A DNA stretch of 64,000 nucleotides from Macrosoma leucophasiata (taxonomy: Eukaryota > Arthropoda > Insecta > Lepidoptera > Hedylidae). The stretch is from assembly GCA_036365455.1 (NCBI GenBank), contig JAWQUS010000022.1, positions 682,001 through 746,000 on the forward strand. The letters run 5' to 3'. Below the pieces are notes generated by a model. The model did no database searches and was not told where the DNA came from. It worked only from the letters and a program-made list of their open reading frames with translations. Positions 40,601-49,750 of the stretch are shown in pieces. Each line of letters begins with the position of its first letter. Position 1 is the first letter of the stretch. The position numbers and the translations under genes were made by a program.

Positions 40601-43600
40601 TTATCTACTGGCCGCGATGTCGGCGGCTGCACTGCGCGCGCGCTTGCTATCGTGCTTTTCTCGTATGAGAACTGAATAGCCCTATCAGCCTCCTTCATGA
40701 GAAAGTTCGCTAATCTAGTTAACTCGGATTCCGGCCCGTCCGCCCTATCGAAAGCATAGTCATACCACTTGATTTTAAGGTGGGGACTAAGTTTCTCACT
40801 TAACATTCTAGGTAGCCGTGGATCCGTATTTCTACCTACCGGATCCACACTTTCAATTACAGTGACTACATTTTGTACTTTAACCGCAAAGATATTTAAC
40901 TCATTTGCCGATGCCCCCACATTAGGTAGTCGCATTACCTCCCCTACTGCCTGGTCTATAATAGTGCCTGGGCGACCGAAACATTGTTCTAGGGTCTTCA
41001 TAATTCTATCTGGGTCTGACGCCGAATATAAAAGGGCCGACACCGCCTGTCGTGCCGGACCCCGCAAGCACGCCCTCAACCTAGCCAAATTCTCTATGTC
41101 CGTGAGTCTATAATTCTGCGTAGAGTCCCTCATCGCTGCTTTGAATGGCAACCACTCCCTAGGGTCCCCATCAAATAAGGGTAACTCCTGGGCCTGTCGT
41201 GGTGGGGGTCGACCCCGCGACATATTCTCTAACGCGTACACTAAACGATCCAGGACTTCGTCTTTAGAGATGTTGGTTTTGGCGGGCTCGTCTTGTTTAC
41301 TATTATTCGGCGCCCTACCATCCCCTAGCCTATCCTCCCCCCGTAAAAATTCCCGCGGGGGATGACTATCCTATAACCAATGTTCTACCCTTTCGTTCGC
41401 ATCTATTTGCCCATTTACACTATCTCTATCAGTTTCTTCCGGCGGCGTTACCCTATCCTTAGCTATCTGCTTATCCACTAAACCGGCTTCTATTTCTAAC
41501 TGCCTAATTCGTGCCTTTAACATGTCTGTTTCCGTATTAATTTGCTCCCGCCTAGCGCGCGCACTATCGGTTGACCGTCGCGAACAAACCGATGGCGGCC
41601 GCGTACCTAAAGTTTCCTGTTCGGTAACTACTTGCTCGGTCCTACTGGTCCCTGGCAATGGTACGTCCTGCGGAGCCTCGGAAGGAGACTCTGGATAGTC
41701 TGGTATGACCCTAAGCGCCGCGCGCTTCCTAGTGGTAGGTGGACTCCTTGGCATCATCACTGTTTAACTACCTCAACTACACTGAAATAGGTCCCTACCT
41801 CCCTAACTGAGATGGTCCCTACACAGTAACACAATTCAACAAAAATAAAAATTTAAAAATTCCTAACGGCCTAACACACACACAAATACACTGGCCCGAA
41901 AATATACACGGATTACGACTCACTGTATATCCGTCCGTATCCGCGATCCGCGAAGTTGCAGGCGCCGCCGACGTCCCGATGCTCGGCCGCACCCGCCCGA
42001 TGCCGCTGTGCTGAGCTGTGCAGACGCTGACGCTGCCACGAAGCCGCCGCCGCCGACGCCGTTGACCCGACGTCCCGGCTGCTCCGATGAAGGCGCCCAA
42101 GCTGCGATGCTCAGGGCGGTCCCGCCCGAGTTGCGTATGCGCTAGCGTACGAAACGCCGCGCCGTACGCCCCTGCTCAAGGCGGCTGCCCAAGCGGTGAA
42201 AACGCTGGCGTTCGAAACGCCCGCGCTGTGATGCTCGCCGACCCGGCCTGCTGCGGTCGCTGACGCTGGTAGCGCCCAAGCCGCACGGCCCGTGCTCAAG
42301 GCGGTCAAGCCCGAGTATCGCCCGTGCTCAGGGTTGTAAGGCCTGAGCGATGACGGTGCTGGCGTTCAAAACGCCGAAGCTGCGATGCCCGTCGACCTGG
42401 AGCGGTGTGGTCGCTGGCGCTGGATAGCGCCCAAGCCACGATGCCCGTTGACCCCGAGGTGCAGCTGCTGACGCCTGCTTGGCGCCCTGGTCCCGCTGCA
42501 CGTCGACCCTGTTCCTCGTCGTTCCCTGGCCTCGCCCTCAGACTGCGAGACCTGGAATGCACGTTCCGATCCGTTAATCAACGCGCCGGTATCCTACTCC
42601 GGCTCTTCCTTGCCGGTCGTTACCGTTACCCCTTTCTTCAATTGGCCGCTGGTGCCCAAAGTCAGGCTTCGAAATACCCGATACTGGTAAGTCGCTCCTG
42701 GCACCTCAAAATCCGGCGTCCATGGACCAACAACTTGGTCCGACGCTCTCCTTGGCCGGTTGCTAGTTCCAAATTTCTTTCCCGGATGGCCGCTGGTGGC
42801 CTACTAATCCGGCGTCGATGGACCAGAACTTTGTGGGGGACAAATGGCTTTTACACCAAAGTCAAACACAAATCTGCATCGACGTAATTTAAAATGGACT
42901 GTATTTTTCGTTTCTTCAATGGTTCTTACTATTCTAACTTATTCACTAGCTTATTTCACTATACTATAACTAACTAGCGAACCAGGGGGTCTGGTACTAT
43001 TCTAAACTTTCACTGGCAATACCTTCACGGTCTGGAAGCACTTTTCTTGCGGAGAATCGAACGAGGACAAACTAGCAACGAAATGTACCGAGTTATATAC
43101 GCTTCCAAACCGTCTCCTTCCATGTCAAAATTCCGTGACACGCCCCAAAAATCGAACGTCACGAAGGTCCGGGTCAACAGAGATAGGACTCTAAATCATT
43201 ACATATAAGGTCCAATTTCCCACGGTCGTCATACATCCCTGCTGACCCGCCCCCGCCTTGATACAATTCATACGCAATATCTCTTATTTTATTAAATTTT
43301 CTTATACAATTCTTATTAGATTTTTATTCTAATTCGATACACTTTCAAAGTTTTTACTTATTAGAAAAACATAATTTTTTAGGGGCTCTGTCATGCTCTA
43401 TCACCTATGACACGATTGAATATCGCTAGCCAAACCTAAATACAATTAAAAACCGCAAACGGTATCTGCCTATCTCCTTTATTCTAAGCGTGAGAGACAA
43501 TTTTATCTAACAAGTAAGATTAGGTACATTCGTTTTTTCCTTATTGTGAGTCTACTTACACTCTTTATACATACATTTCCCTGAGGGGGCAACAAAAATA

Positions 43601-46600
43601 CATCTCGTACATAACTTTCAGCCTAGTATCTTTGTTATTTACGAAAATACAGCGACTTTCACCTCTCTCTCCATACAAAATGTTGAATTCAACATCAGCT
43701 GTGAACAAACTAATTGAATCTACCTACATACAAATTGATATTTCTAACCGGAACATTTTATACAATTTGTGTTATAATTTCTCAATTTCTTTACTTTCTA
43801 CGCGCGCTGCGTGGTCGCACTTCCGTGCACATCTTCGGGCCAGTGTGTGTGTGATAAGTATACAGCAAAATACCTAATTTACATTACAGTTTTCATCAGA
43901 CTCATCTCATAGTAGTGCCTACTACAGCGAACTTTGCCAGTCAATAACTACTTATCTGCCTATGCCATGCGTGGGGTTGGTCGTGAATATGAATTATTAG
44001 ACATTCCTACGCCGAGCTATGCCACTGACTGAGCTCTAAAAAAGTGCGCTGCGTATTTACGCTTCCTCCGCGTCACTTCCCCGCACTTCACCCCCGCCGC
44101 CGCGGGCGGATCAGGTGCTCTGTCGGTCACCTCTCCGTGGACGACCCTTTCGACTAACCGAAAATACCTACACCTCCAAATTTAATATTTCCTATGGCAA
44201 TCGCTAGACAACAACTCTTTTATCATCATACTCAAATATTACATGCCTACTATGAGAACCTAACGAGTTATATCGAATTAAAAACTGCCGCTGCATACAA
44301 CCAACACACCTAGCGGTCATTGCAAGCTTTACTAACTTTACATAATGAAATACGACGCTTATTGATTCTATCCTTTACATTAGTCATAGTTCTTTGTGAA
44401 ACGGAACGTTTATTAACACCCAAGATGGCGACTGGGGTTTGTTTGTCAGTGCCATTAGAATTTAACGAAATTCTCCATAATCCGAATTTTGCGGATACAT
44501 GTTCTCGACTCAGAATAATGTCTTTTTTGCGATCTTCAATTGTAAATAGGTTTCGATCGAGTCTACCGTAGACCTGCACGAAATTATTAATTTAAAGATT
44601 ATGAAAGCAAAAAAAATGTTTCTTTTTTTTCTTTATATATGTATCTTTACGCCAGGTCCATAACGGGGTAGGCAGAGAGTGTAGACCGCCAGATATCCCG
44701 GTTCTGACACACCTCTCGTGCCTCATCTACCTTCATCATTCTCTTCATACATGCACGCCGATTCCTAAGACTTTTGACCGGACCATCAGACAGCACTCGA
44801 CCTATTTGGTCATGGTAGCTCAGTCTTGGTCTTCCTGGGCCTCTGCAACCATCCACATTCGCAATGTATATATGTTTTGTTTTTTTTATTTTAATTCTTT
44901 TTAAATATACAATCATCAGAACCGTCCTGTCGTGGCAGGTGCTAAGCTCGGACTTGATCACGCCTCAATCTCTTCGACTGTTCAAACTGTTGGAGCCCAA
45001 TATTGATCTCTTGGTGAGTTTTTTAAAGCGATTTTTTTTCTAGCATCGTGATTTGAAAGTCCTTGAAACGAAAAAGCGACAGTAAAAAGAGACAGACATA
45101 TAAATTCGTAAGATTTAACGCGGGAGAAAAAGAGATAGGAAGCATATAGTAAAAAGAGACAGACACATAAATTCGTAAGATATAACGTGGTAGAAAAAGA
45201 GATAGGAAGCAAAAGGGACAGACACATACCTTTGTAACATTTAACGTGGGAGAAAGAAAGATAGGAAGCATACAGTAAGAAGAGACAGACACATAAATTA
45301 ATAAGATTAAAGTGCGAGAAAATGAGATTTATTATACCTATTATGAATTTGACATCCGTGATTTACTCACTAAGGGTCCTGTTGAAAAGCAGCGTCAGGT
45401 ACCTTGTATATGAAGGTACCTGACATTTGCTGAACAGGACACCTTTTGGCAGCCGTGAGACACATATTACGTGTTTAAGTATTAATTTTAGAAATTGTGT
45501 TGTCTTTTCTCTGTTACCTGTTACATTTTATGTGTCTCGCTGTGTGTCAAATAAATGTTTCTTCTTTCTCCTTCTAGATAGAAAGCATAATACAGTGTCT
45601 CTTATGATCATTTTTTGAAGTTTTTTTTTTAATTATGGCATTGCTATTACGCATATTGCCAGTGTCAAGTAAAACGATATTTCGTATTTATTTAAGCAGC
45701 GTATAAGTCAGTATACATAGTCAGTCAATTATTTACTAAGTATGTCAGTCAAGTGAGTTATAGTCAAGTTATTCGAGTAAAGCGATGGCTACTTTACCAG
45801 AACATTTACAATGAAGTTTTGGAGGCAACCTGAAAGGTCGTGTTTTCGCACTGTTATTCTATTTCACTATACACGGGCACTGTAATAAACCTATATCAAA
45901 TAAAATGCCACCAACTTTATTCAATATAACTTAAAAATACAACAAGAAAATGAAATAAAATAAGAGCACCATACGCCTCTTTCAAGGTTCCCCCAAAACT
46001 CTTTTTTGAAGGTTTCTCTTCTACCACATGTGTAATTGCACACATGTTTTTTTCTATGTAATTTTGTTGGCCAGAGTAAGGCAGTATTGGTATCAGAATC
46101 AGAATCAGAAACTCATTTATTCATTTAGGGTGACAGGCACCTCTTATGACACGTCAAAAACAAACAAAATAAATTAAAGTGAACAACAATTGATATACAT
46201 GTCAAACAAGATAAAAAATATATGTAAAGTCAAGAATATCACTAAGATAAAACTAAATGTAATAAACTAATGTAAAAAGTATATCAGTAGAATGTCTCAT
46301 TTCCCCTTTACAAACTGATAACAAAGAGTAAAAGGTAGGAGATAGTGCTTCAGTGACATTCTTTATCATCCACTGGCAGAGCTCCCATACCTAATCAACC
46401 GCCCCATTCTCAGATAATCGGACTTGAGACGAACGACCGCAAGGTGCAGGGTACCGTGTTCGAGGCTGCGCGGCGAGAGAAAATAAATATAGAGATGTTA
46501 CCCACGGAGCACGCCTGTTCCACCTTCAATTTCCTCAACGCTGAGGGCCGGTACGTATATAAAAAACCGTACCCGGTACCCGTTCATTTTACCGACAAAC

Positions 46601-48423
46601 GTTCCAAAACTCTTCATTAAAAAACCAACGTTTCACATCTCAACTTTCCACAGCTACACCACTACATAAATAATTCACTTTGCAAACAGATTATTACAAA
46701 ACGATTAATTTCGTAACTCATCAATTCATAAATATATACAGTACTCATCACGCAAATGTACAGTTTAAAACATTAGTGCTTATACAAAAAAGAACATCAC
46801 CAAGACAACACTGTCGGTTAGATAAGGTTAGAACTGCGACCCCGTTATTTTACTAGTTAAATGTAATTAACTTTAGAGACCATTTAACCATTAACCATTT
46901 TCTCTTTATTAAGTTATATATTTGTGAAAAAATATATTTGTAGAATAAATTATATACAAAGTTAAATGTTACGTAATCAAATGTTTGCAAAATAATTATT
47001 ATACGAATCGTTGCGAAATGATAGAATTCTCGGAATTTTATATTTGTGGAATCAATAGTGTACAAAGCGTTGGTTTTGAAATGAAGATTTCCGTAACTTG
47101 TGTCGATGAAACATTAGTGAACCTAAAAGACGTCATAAAGGTTCTGTGATAAGAAAGAAAGGGCAAGTTTCGAAATCGGTTAAGGGAAAAAGAAGTTATG
47201 GTCCATTGAAAATTTACTTCAAGCACTGCATCAAAACTTTTAAACAAAGTTGAATGCTGTTTACATTTTTTTTATGTTATGGTAGTGGCAAACAAGCATG
47301 CAGTTCACATTGATGTTAAGTGTTGACTGCAGCCTGCCGATGCGTTACCACTCCTGAGGCCTAAGGTGTTATGCCTCTGTGCCGGAAATTACAGGGCCGT
47401 ACATTACCACCTGACCGGAACACGATAGTTCTGAACACTACCATTTAGCGGCAAGTATATTAGGCAATGCGGTGGTGCCTACGCCCGCGAGCTCCGTCAC
47501 TGGAGCTCTACCACCAGTAAAAACGATACATGGGCGTTAGTGGCTTTTGTGGCGTTGTTAGTGGTGATAGTGGCGTTGGTGACATTGGTGGCGTTGGTGC
47601 CATTGGTGCCGTTGGTGGCATGAGTGTCAATAGTGGTGGTGTTGGTGGAGTTGGTAGCGTTGGTCGCGTTGGTGGGATTAGTGGATTTGGTGGCGTTAGT
47701 CTTATATCGTGTACAGAAAAGTATTAATGTGAACCAGATTTTTAGCTATCCATAAATGTTTTCGATTGATCCAAAATTAACCAAACTGAGGCATATCACA
47801 ATGAAGAAAACATACAACAATAATATATTGAATAAATAGCTAAAAATCCGCACTCTCCACCAATCCACTCTCCACCAATCCGCATTCTCCAACAACCCGC
47901 ATTGGAGCAGCGTGGTGGAGTAAGCTCCAGGATTTCCCCAAAAAAGGGAGAGACTCGTGCCCAGCAGTGGGACGTATAATATGCTCCAATGCGGATTGGT
48001 GGAGGATGGGTTTGTGGCCAACCCATAGTCATGTTTTCAAACCGCCCCATAAGGCCTCCGACAAGGTTTAAACGACTGCTATCTATCGATAGTATTCGAT
48101 AGCAACCGGGACCGACGGCTCAACGTGCCCTCCGAAGGACGGAAACGCGCATTTAATTCGCCACTAGCGGTCACCCATCACACTACCCGACCGCGCCCGT
48201 AGTGCTTAACCGAGTAGATCGCTTACGATATACACCAGCCGCGGGGATATGCGCGCTTGGGACGTATAATGGGTTGCAATGATTATTATTATTATTATAT
48301 CTTCCACCCAGGTCCGTGGCCGCAGCGTTGATACCACCTCTACATATTGAAATGAACGAAGACGACATGCTGCATTCGAAGTTGCACTACGGAAACCTAT
48401 ATAATAATTATAATCCAAAGTAA
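31588..48423 (+). CDS. NDUFAF3: NDUFAF3, mitochondrial complex I assembly factor 3
   Basis: A 188-residue protein from six exons: 31588-31649, 31965-32067, 32772-32830, 44920-45013, 46414-46550, 48312-48423; all phases fit. Human NDUFAF3 has 184 residues. In animals it acts with NDUFAF4 in early assembly of the peripheral arm of respiratory complex I. The N-terminus (MLLSKINQLGSILKRSPAIL RSNVRYKAAY) is basic and amphipathic as for a mitochondrial presequence. The DUF498/Mth938-type core shows YGFRLNNGLTVLGPMAIFPR TVLSW, LLEPNIDLLIIGLETND and HACSTFNFLNAEGRSVAAAL IPP, the last being the family's most conserved block. Intron 3 (12.1 kb) holds an LTR retrotransposon in opposite orientation. The start ATG is the first in frame and is preceded by AAA. 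Confidence 0.93.
31965..32067 (+). CDS. NDUFAF3: NDUFAF3 exon 2
   Basis: Acceptor TTATTTCAG; encodes NVRYKAAYEGEGKTTVQIIN KDQELGLMIDSYAT; donor GTGAGT. Confidence 0.9.
32279..32558 (-). repeat. Family A, near-complete reverse copy
   Basis: From TTATGTTATAAAAGTGGCAA to GGAGCTCTACCACCA. A second, short reverse copy at 32838-32911 follows exon 3. Between them, 32638-32680 has a 21-bp direct repeat of GTGGAAGAATTCCCTTCCA. Confidence 0.8.
32772..32830 (+). CDS. NDUFAF3: NDUFAF3 exon 3
   Basis: YGFRLNNGLTVLGPMAIFP plus two bases of Arg; donor AG|GTATGT. A family A copy starts within 10 bp of the donor. Confidence 0.92.
33004..33728. repeat. Mixed intronic repeats including family K (reverse)
   Basis: 33230-33430 resembles the TTGACGTG element at 21281 (AAAAAGTGTAACGTTCCGCC). 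33478-33728 is family K reversed (GGTGACCGCTAGTAG ... GCATTGGAGCAGCGTGGTGG ... CCCAGCAGTGG). Confidence 0.5.
34072..34400 (+). repeat. Family G repeat, forward
   Basis: GCATATTGCCAGTGTCAAGT, AAAGCGATGGCTACTTTACC, TTTTCGCACTGTTATTCTAT. Other copies: 35378-35575 (reverse), 45637-45985 (forward), 53838-54190 (reverse). Could be a solo LTR or a SINE; the ends are not defined. Confidence 0.6.
34480..35110 (+). repeat. Old dispersed repeat
   Basis: Starts AAGTGCGTGTCAGGCCACGC then AGTGTAGGGTTCCGTAG and ends near AAACCGCGGACGGACAGAC. A common lepidopteran dispersed repeat type; non-coding here. Lies between two inverted family G copies (34072 and 35378). Confidence 0.4.
35739..37286 (-). repeat. 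LTR (3' LTR of the element)
   Basis: 1548 bp, TG...CA ends on the plus strand. Preceded by TTAGT. The polypurine tract lies immediately right of it, which fixes it as the 3' LTR of a minus-strand element. Confidence 0.92.
37287..38355 (-). other. Non-coding 3' part of the LTR element
   Basis: About 1.07 kb between the end of the pol frame and the 3' LTR. AT-rich, with no long frame on either strand. It would hold integrase and any further frame in a complete element. The only recognised signal is the polypurine tract beside the LTR. Confidence 0.55.
38356..41757 (-). CDS. BEL/Pao gag-protease-partial pol frame with one in-frame TAG
   Basis: One reading frame of about 1134 codons broken by a single TAG at 41371-41373. 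Before it is a 128-residue charged N-terminal part starting at an ATG at 41757-41755 (a second ATG follows). After it come a DUF1759-like gag region (ELPLFDGDPREWLPFKAAM, RLTDIENLARLRACLRG), zinc-knuckle cysteines (CLCCGSGHRTDAC and CYKCLNGKHRCFQCK), a retropepsin-like protease with ALLDEGSTITLIDEQLAKS, and the RT N-terminus (GKVRLVFDAAAKSKG, MILTADSRDVFLPVEL). The frame then jumps to an RNase H-end-like segment (KDSTTGLQRFDNSVCRY, AELSEHRRWVPTAWN) and stops soon after an integrase-start-like stretch (ending RLCTFLGVTLQ). The YxDD box, RNase H core and integrase core are absent. A mobile-element gene, not a host gene. Confidence 0.85.
41758..42831 (-). other. GC-rich leader of the LTR element with degenerate short repeats
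   Basis: About 1.07 kb between the 5' LTR and gag. It contains loose repeats of GCTGACGCTG, GATGCTC, CGTGCTCAAGGCGGT and GCGTTC(G/A)AAACGCC. Two similar blocks next to the LTR both contain CCGGCGTC(C/G)ATGGACCA. Several overlapping frames exist on both strands, but none resembles a known protein. Packaging or primer-binding roles are possible but not shown. Confidence 0.55.
42832..44379 (-). repeat. LTR (5' LTR of the element)
   Basis: 1548 bp, same sequence as the left LTR as far as compared; followed by TTAGT at 44380-44384. Confidence 0.92.
44385..44580 (-). pseudogene. Possible transposase N-terminal fragment
   Basis: The minus strand reads RKKDIILSREHVSAKFG and PVAILGVNKRSVSQRTMTN, which looks like a helix-turn-helix DNA-binding segment of a DNA transposase. 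Only about 65 residues remain; the LTR element inserted next to it. Confidence 0.35.
44630..44872 (-). mobile_element. RTE-like LINE 3' end, reverse
   Basis: ATGTATCTTTACGCCAGGTC, CATTCTCTTCATACATGCAC, GACCTATTTGGTCATGGTAG. Same tail as 14878-15108. Ends about 45 bp before NDUFAF3 exon 4. Confidence 0.75.
44920..45013 (+). CDS. NDUFAF3: NDUFAF3 exon 4
   Basis: TVLSWQVLSSDLITPQSLRL FKLLEPNIDLL; acceptor ATCATCAG, donor GTGAGT. First exon after the LTR element. Confidence 0.9.
45060..45315 (+). repeat. Tandem repeat of about 65 bp
   Basis: About four diverged units around AAAAGAGACAGACACATAAA TTCGTAAGAT and GGAGAAAAAGAGATAGGAAG. A single related unit sits at 1785-1860. Confidence 0.7.
45637..46388 (+). 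repeat. Family G followed by family C
   Basis: 45637-45985 is family G (forward). 46085-46388 is family C starting with (CAGAAT)n and ending ATCCACTGGCAGAGCTCCCA, 25 bp before NDUFAF3 exon 5. Confidence 0.65.
46414..46550 (+). CDS. NDUFAF3: NDUFAF3 exon 5
   Basis: IIGLETNDRKVQGTVFEAAR REKINIEMLPTEHACSTFNF LNAEG plus two bases of Arg; donor CG|GTACGT. Confidence 0.93.
46551..47260. other. AT-rich intron, nothing recognised
   Basis: NDUFAF3 intron 5, left part. No repeat family of this window or gene was recognised. Confidence 0.55.
47262..47518 (-). repeat. Family A, reverse, with small internal deletion
   Basis: TTATGGTAGTGGCAAACAAG to CTCTACCACCAGTAAAA. About 45 bp after GACTGCAGCCT are missing relative to full copies. 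Confidence 0.8.
47530..47710 (+). repeat. 9-bp minisatellite (GTTGGTGGN)n
   Basis: About 20 diverged units around GTTGGTGGC. Strongly G/T biased on this strand; the open glycine/valine-rich frame through it is a by-product. Confidence 0.75.
47869..48290. repeat. Family K, two copies in inverted arrangement
   Basis: 47869-47980 is reversed (GCATTGGAGCAGCGTGGTGG ... CCCAGCAGTGGGACGTATAA). 47981-48290 is forward from ATGCTCCAATGCGGATTGG to ATAATGGGTTGCAATG. The junction looks like an inversion of the first part of one element. Ends 20 bp before the last NDUFAF3 exon. Confidence 0.6.
48312..48423 (+). CDS. NDUFAF3: NDUFAF3 terminal exon
   Basis: SVAAALIPPLHIEMNEDDML HSKLHYGNLYNNYNPK then TAA at 48421-48423. 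Acceptor TTCCACCCAG. Confidence 0.92.
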
Positions 48424-49085
48424 ATACCAAATTGTACAGAGATCTTGAACGTTAGCCTTCTGTGGGGGGAGGGGGGGTGAAATATATATATTTTTTAAAC
48501 CGAATTCAGACATATGACTTTAAAAATTACAAGAGAATAGTAAAACTCTTGCCCCTTATTCATAAACCTAAATTAGACACGTTCTAGCTATAGAATGCTT
48601 TGTCTTTGTCAGTTGCATTGTCAAATGTGCAGGATAGGAAAGGACAAAGGAGAGATTAGCAACACTTTAGCTAAAATACGTTTATGAATAAGGGGATTGA
48701 AATATAACTTAAAGTTCAATAAGCAAAGTCTATACAAAATAGGGGTTTTTATAATGACATGAAGATGGCCAACAACCATGGAGTTCACATTGATGTTAAG
48801 TGATGACAGCAGCTTATAGACATCTACTACGCTACTGGTGGTACATCCAGTGACGGAGCTCGCAGGCGTAGGCACCACCGCATTACCTAATGCGGTGGTG
48901 CCTATGCGCCTGCGGCCCATGATGCCCGTGCATCACCATCTACACGGGTTGTACGAAGATCTGTTAATGCATGGACAGAGGTCTCTACTGGTGTAGACGT
49001 CTCATGGTCTAGTGCTGTTACGTGGAAAAAATTAAATTAAGTTATAAGCAAAAAAAAAAAATTCATTTTGTGAAAAAAACAATCT
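48424..49085. other. NDUFAF3 downstream region with broken family A pieces
   Basis: 48765-48830 is a reversed family A end and 48832-48905 a forward gagctc end that folds back on itself (48869-48904). No AATAAA lies close after the stop codon, so the transcript end is not located. Confidence 0.5.
48869..48904. repeat. 17-bp perfect hairpin within family A sequence
   Basis: TAGGCACCACCGCATTA, two-base loop CC, then the exact complement. The pairing extends further with a small bulge (CGCAGGCG / CGCCTGCG). Confidence 0.85.
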
Positions 49086-49393
49086 ATTTTGGGTAGGCAA
49101 GACTGGGACCGTGGGCGCCCCCGACTTACCCAGGTTATTTGGTGTTAGGTTAGGTTTTTTTTGGGTCCCGAGCTGGTTGGCGTGCTGGTGCTCTGCACGC
49201 CACCAGCGTGGCCCTCGTGAGTTGGGCCCGGCTGCGGGCGGCCGCCGGCGGGGTTGCGGATGTGTGCTAAAGCGTTCCCGCGACCCCGCCCCTGAGGGTG
49301 GATGAGTCGGAGCACCCAGGGTCCCACATAACCCACCCCTCTCCCCAAGGGTGGGTATGCGTAACGCATTTTCCCCTGGTGAAAAAAAAAAAG
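49086..49393 (+). mobile_element. GC-rich retroposon 3' end with poly(A)
   Basis: GC-rich from GTGGGCGCCCCCGACTTACC to GCATTTTCCCCTGGTG followed by A11. Contains two TTAGG units (49143-49152). Looks like the 3' end of a non-LTR retroposon; the clade is not certain. Confidence 0.4.
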
Positions 49394-49750
49394 GTTTTTT
49401 TTGCTGTCAAAATTATATCTAATTGATTTGCCAAGTTTTTAATGCGGTGAATGACACATTGCCATGTTATTATAAGTTAAACAATGCCGAAAATAGTATT
49501 GCTAACTGTAAAATTGCGATAAATTGTTTTGCCAAATGGTTTTTTGCGAATGAAATCTTGGGAAACATACGTTTTTTGCCCAAAAATTAGTAATCCGACC
49601 AGTCTGCTTGTCTGTCAATCTTTTGACATAAAAAATTGTTCAGTGCAATCTGTCAACTCTATTGACTGCTCAAATCTGTGAGTTTTATTTCTTCTCAATA
49701 ATTTATTTCTAGATTAGCAGTCTTTTTATCAGAGCCAAACTAGACTCTTA

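Larger units (their letters stand above)
35739..44379 (-). mobile_element. BEL/Pao-type LTR retrotransposon, non-autonomous, with TTAGT target duplication
   Basis: 8641 bp in intron 3 of NDUFAF3, antisense to the gene. LTRs at 35739-37286 and 42832-44379 are each 1548 bp, start TGTGGGGGAC and end CTTTACA on the plus strand, and look identical wherever compared by eye. TTAGT flanks both sides (35734-35738, 44380-44384). On the minus strand the order is 5' LTR, a possible primer-binding site starting TGGTCC 6 bp in, a GC-rich leader, gag/protease and partial pol (41757-38356), about 1 kb without a frame, a polypurine tract (GGGGGGAGAC at 37296-37287) and 3' LTR. BEL/Pao is assigned from the gag and protease types. 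Pol lacks the RT catalytic box, most of RNase H and the integrase core. Confidence 0.92.

Noticed and set aside
38356..41241. Long minus-strand frame considered as a host gene
   Set aside because: It lies exactly between two LTRs with a target duplication and has BEL/Pao gag, zinc-knuckle, protease and RT motifs, so it belongs to the retroelement.
42405..42887. Plus-strand open frame of 160 codons in the LTR element leader
   Set aside because: It runs through GC-rich repeats where several overlapping frames are open on both strands, crosses into the LTR, and shows no family motif. Likely a composition effect.
47530..47727. Glycine-rich protein
   Set aside because: The frame is a by-product of a 9-bp repeat inside an intron.
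49143..49152. Telomeric TTAGG repeat or TRAS/SART insertion
   Set aside because: Only two TTAGG units next to a T run; no array and no recognisable TRAS/SART coding sequence.
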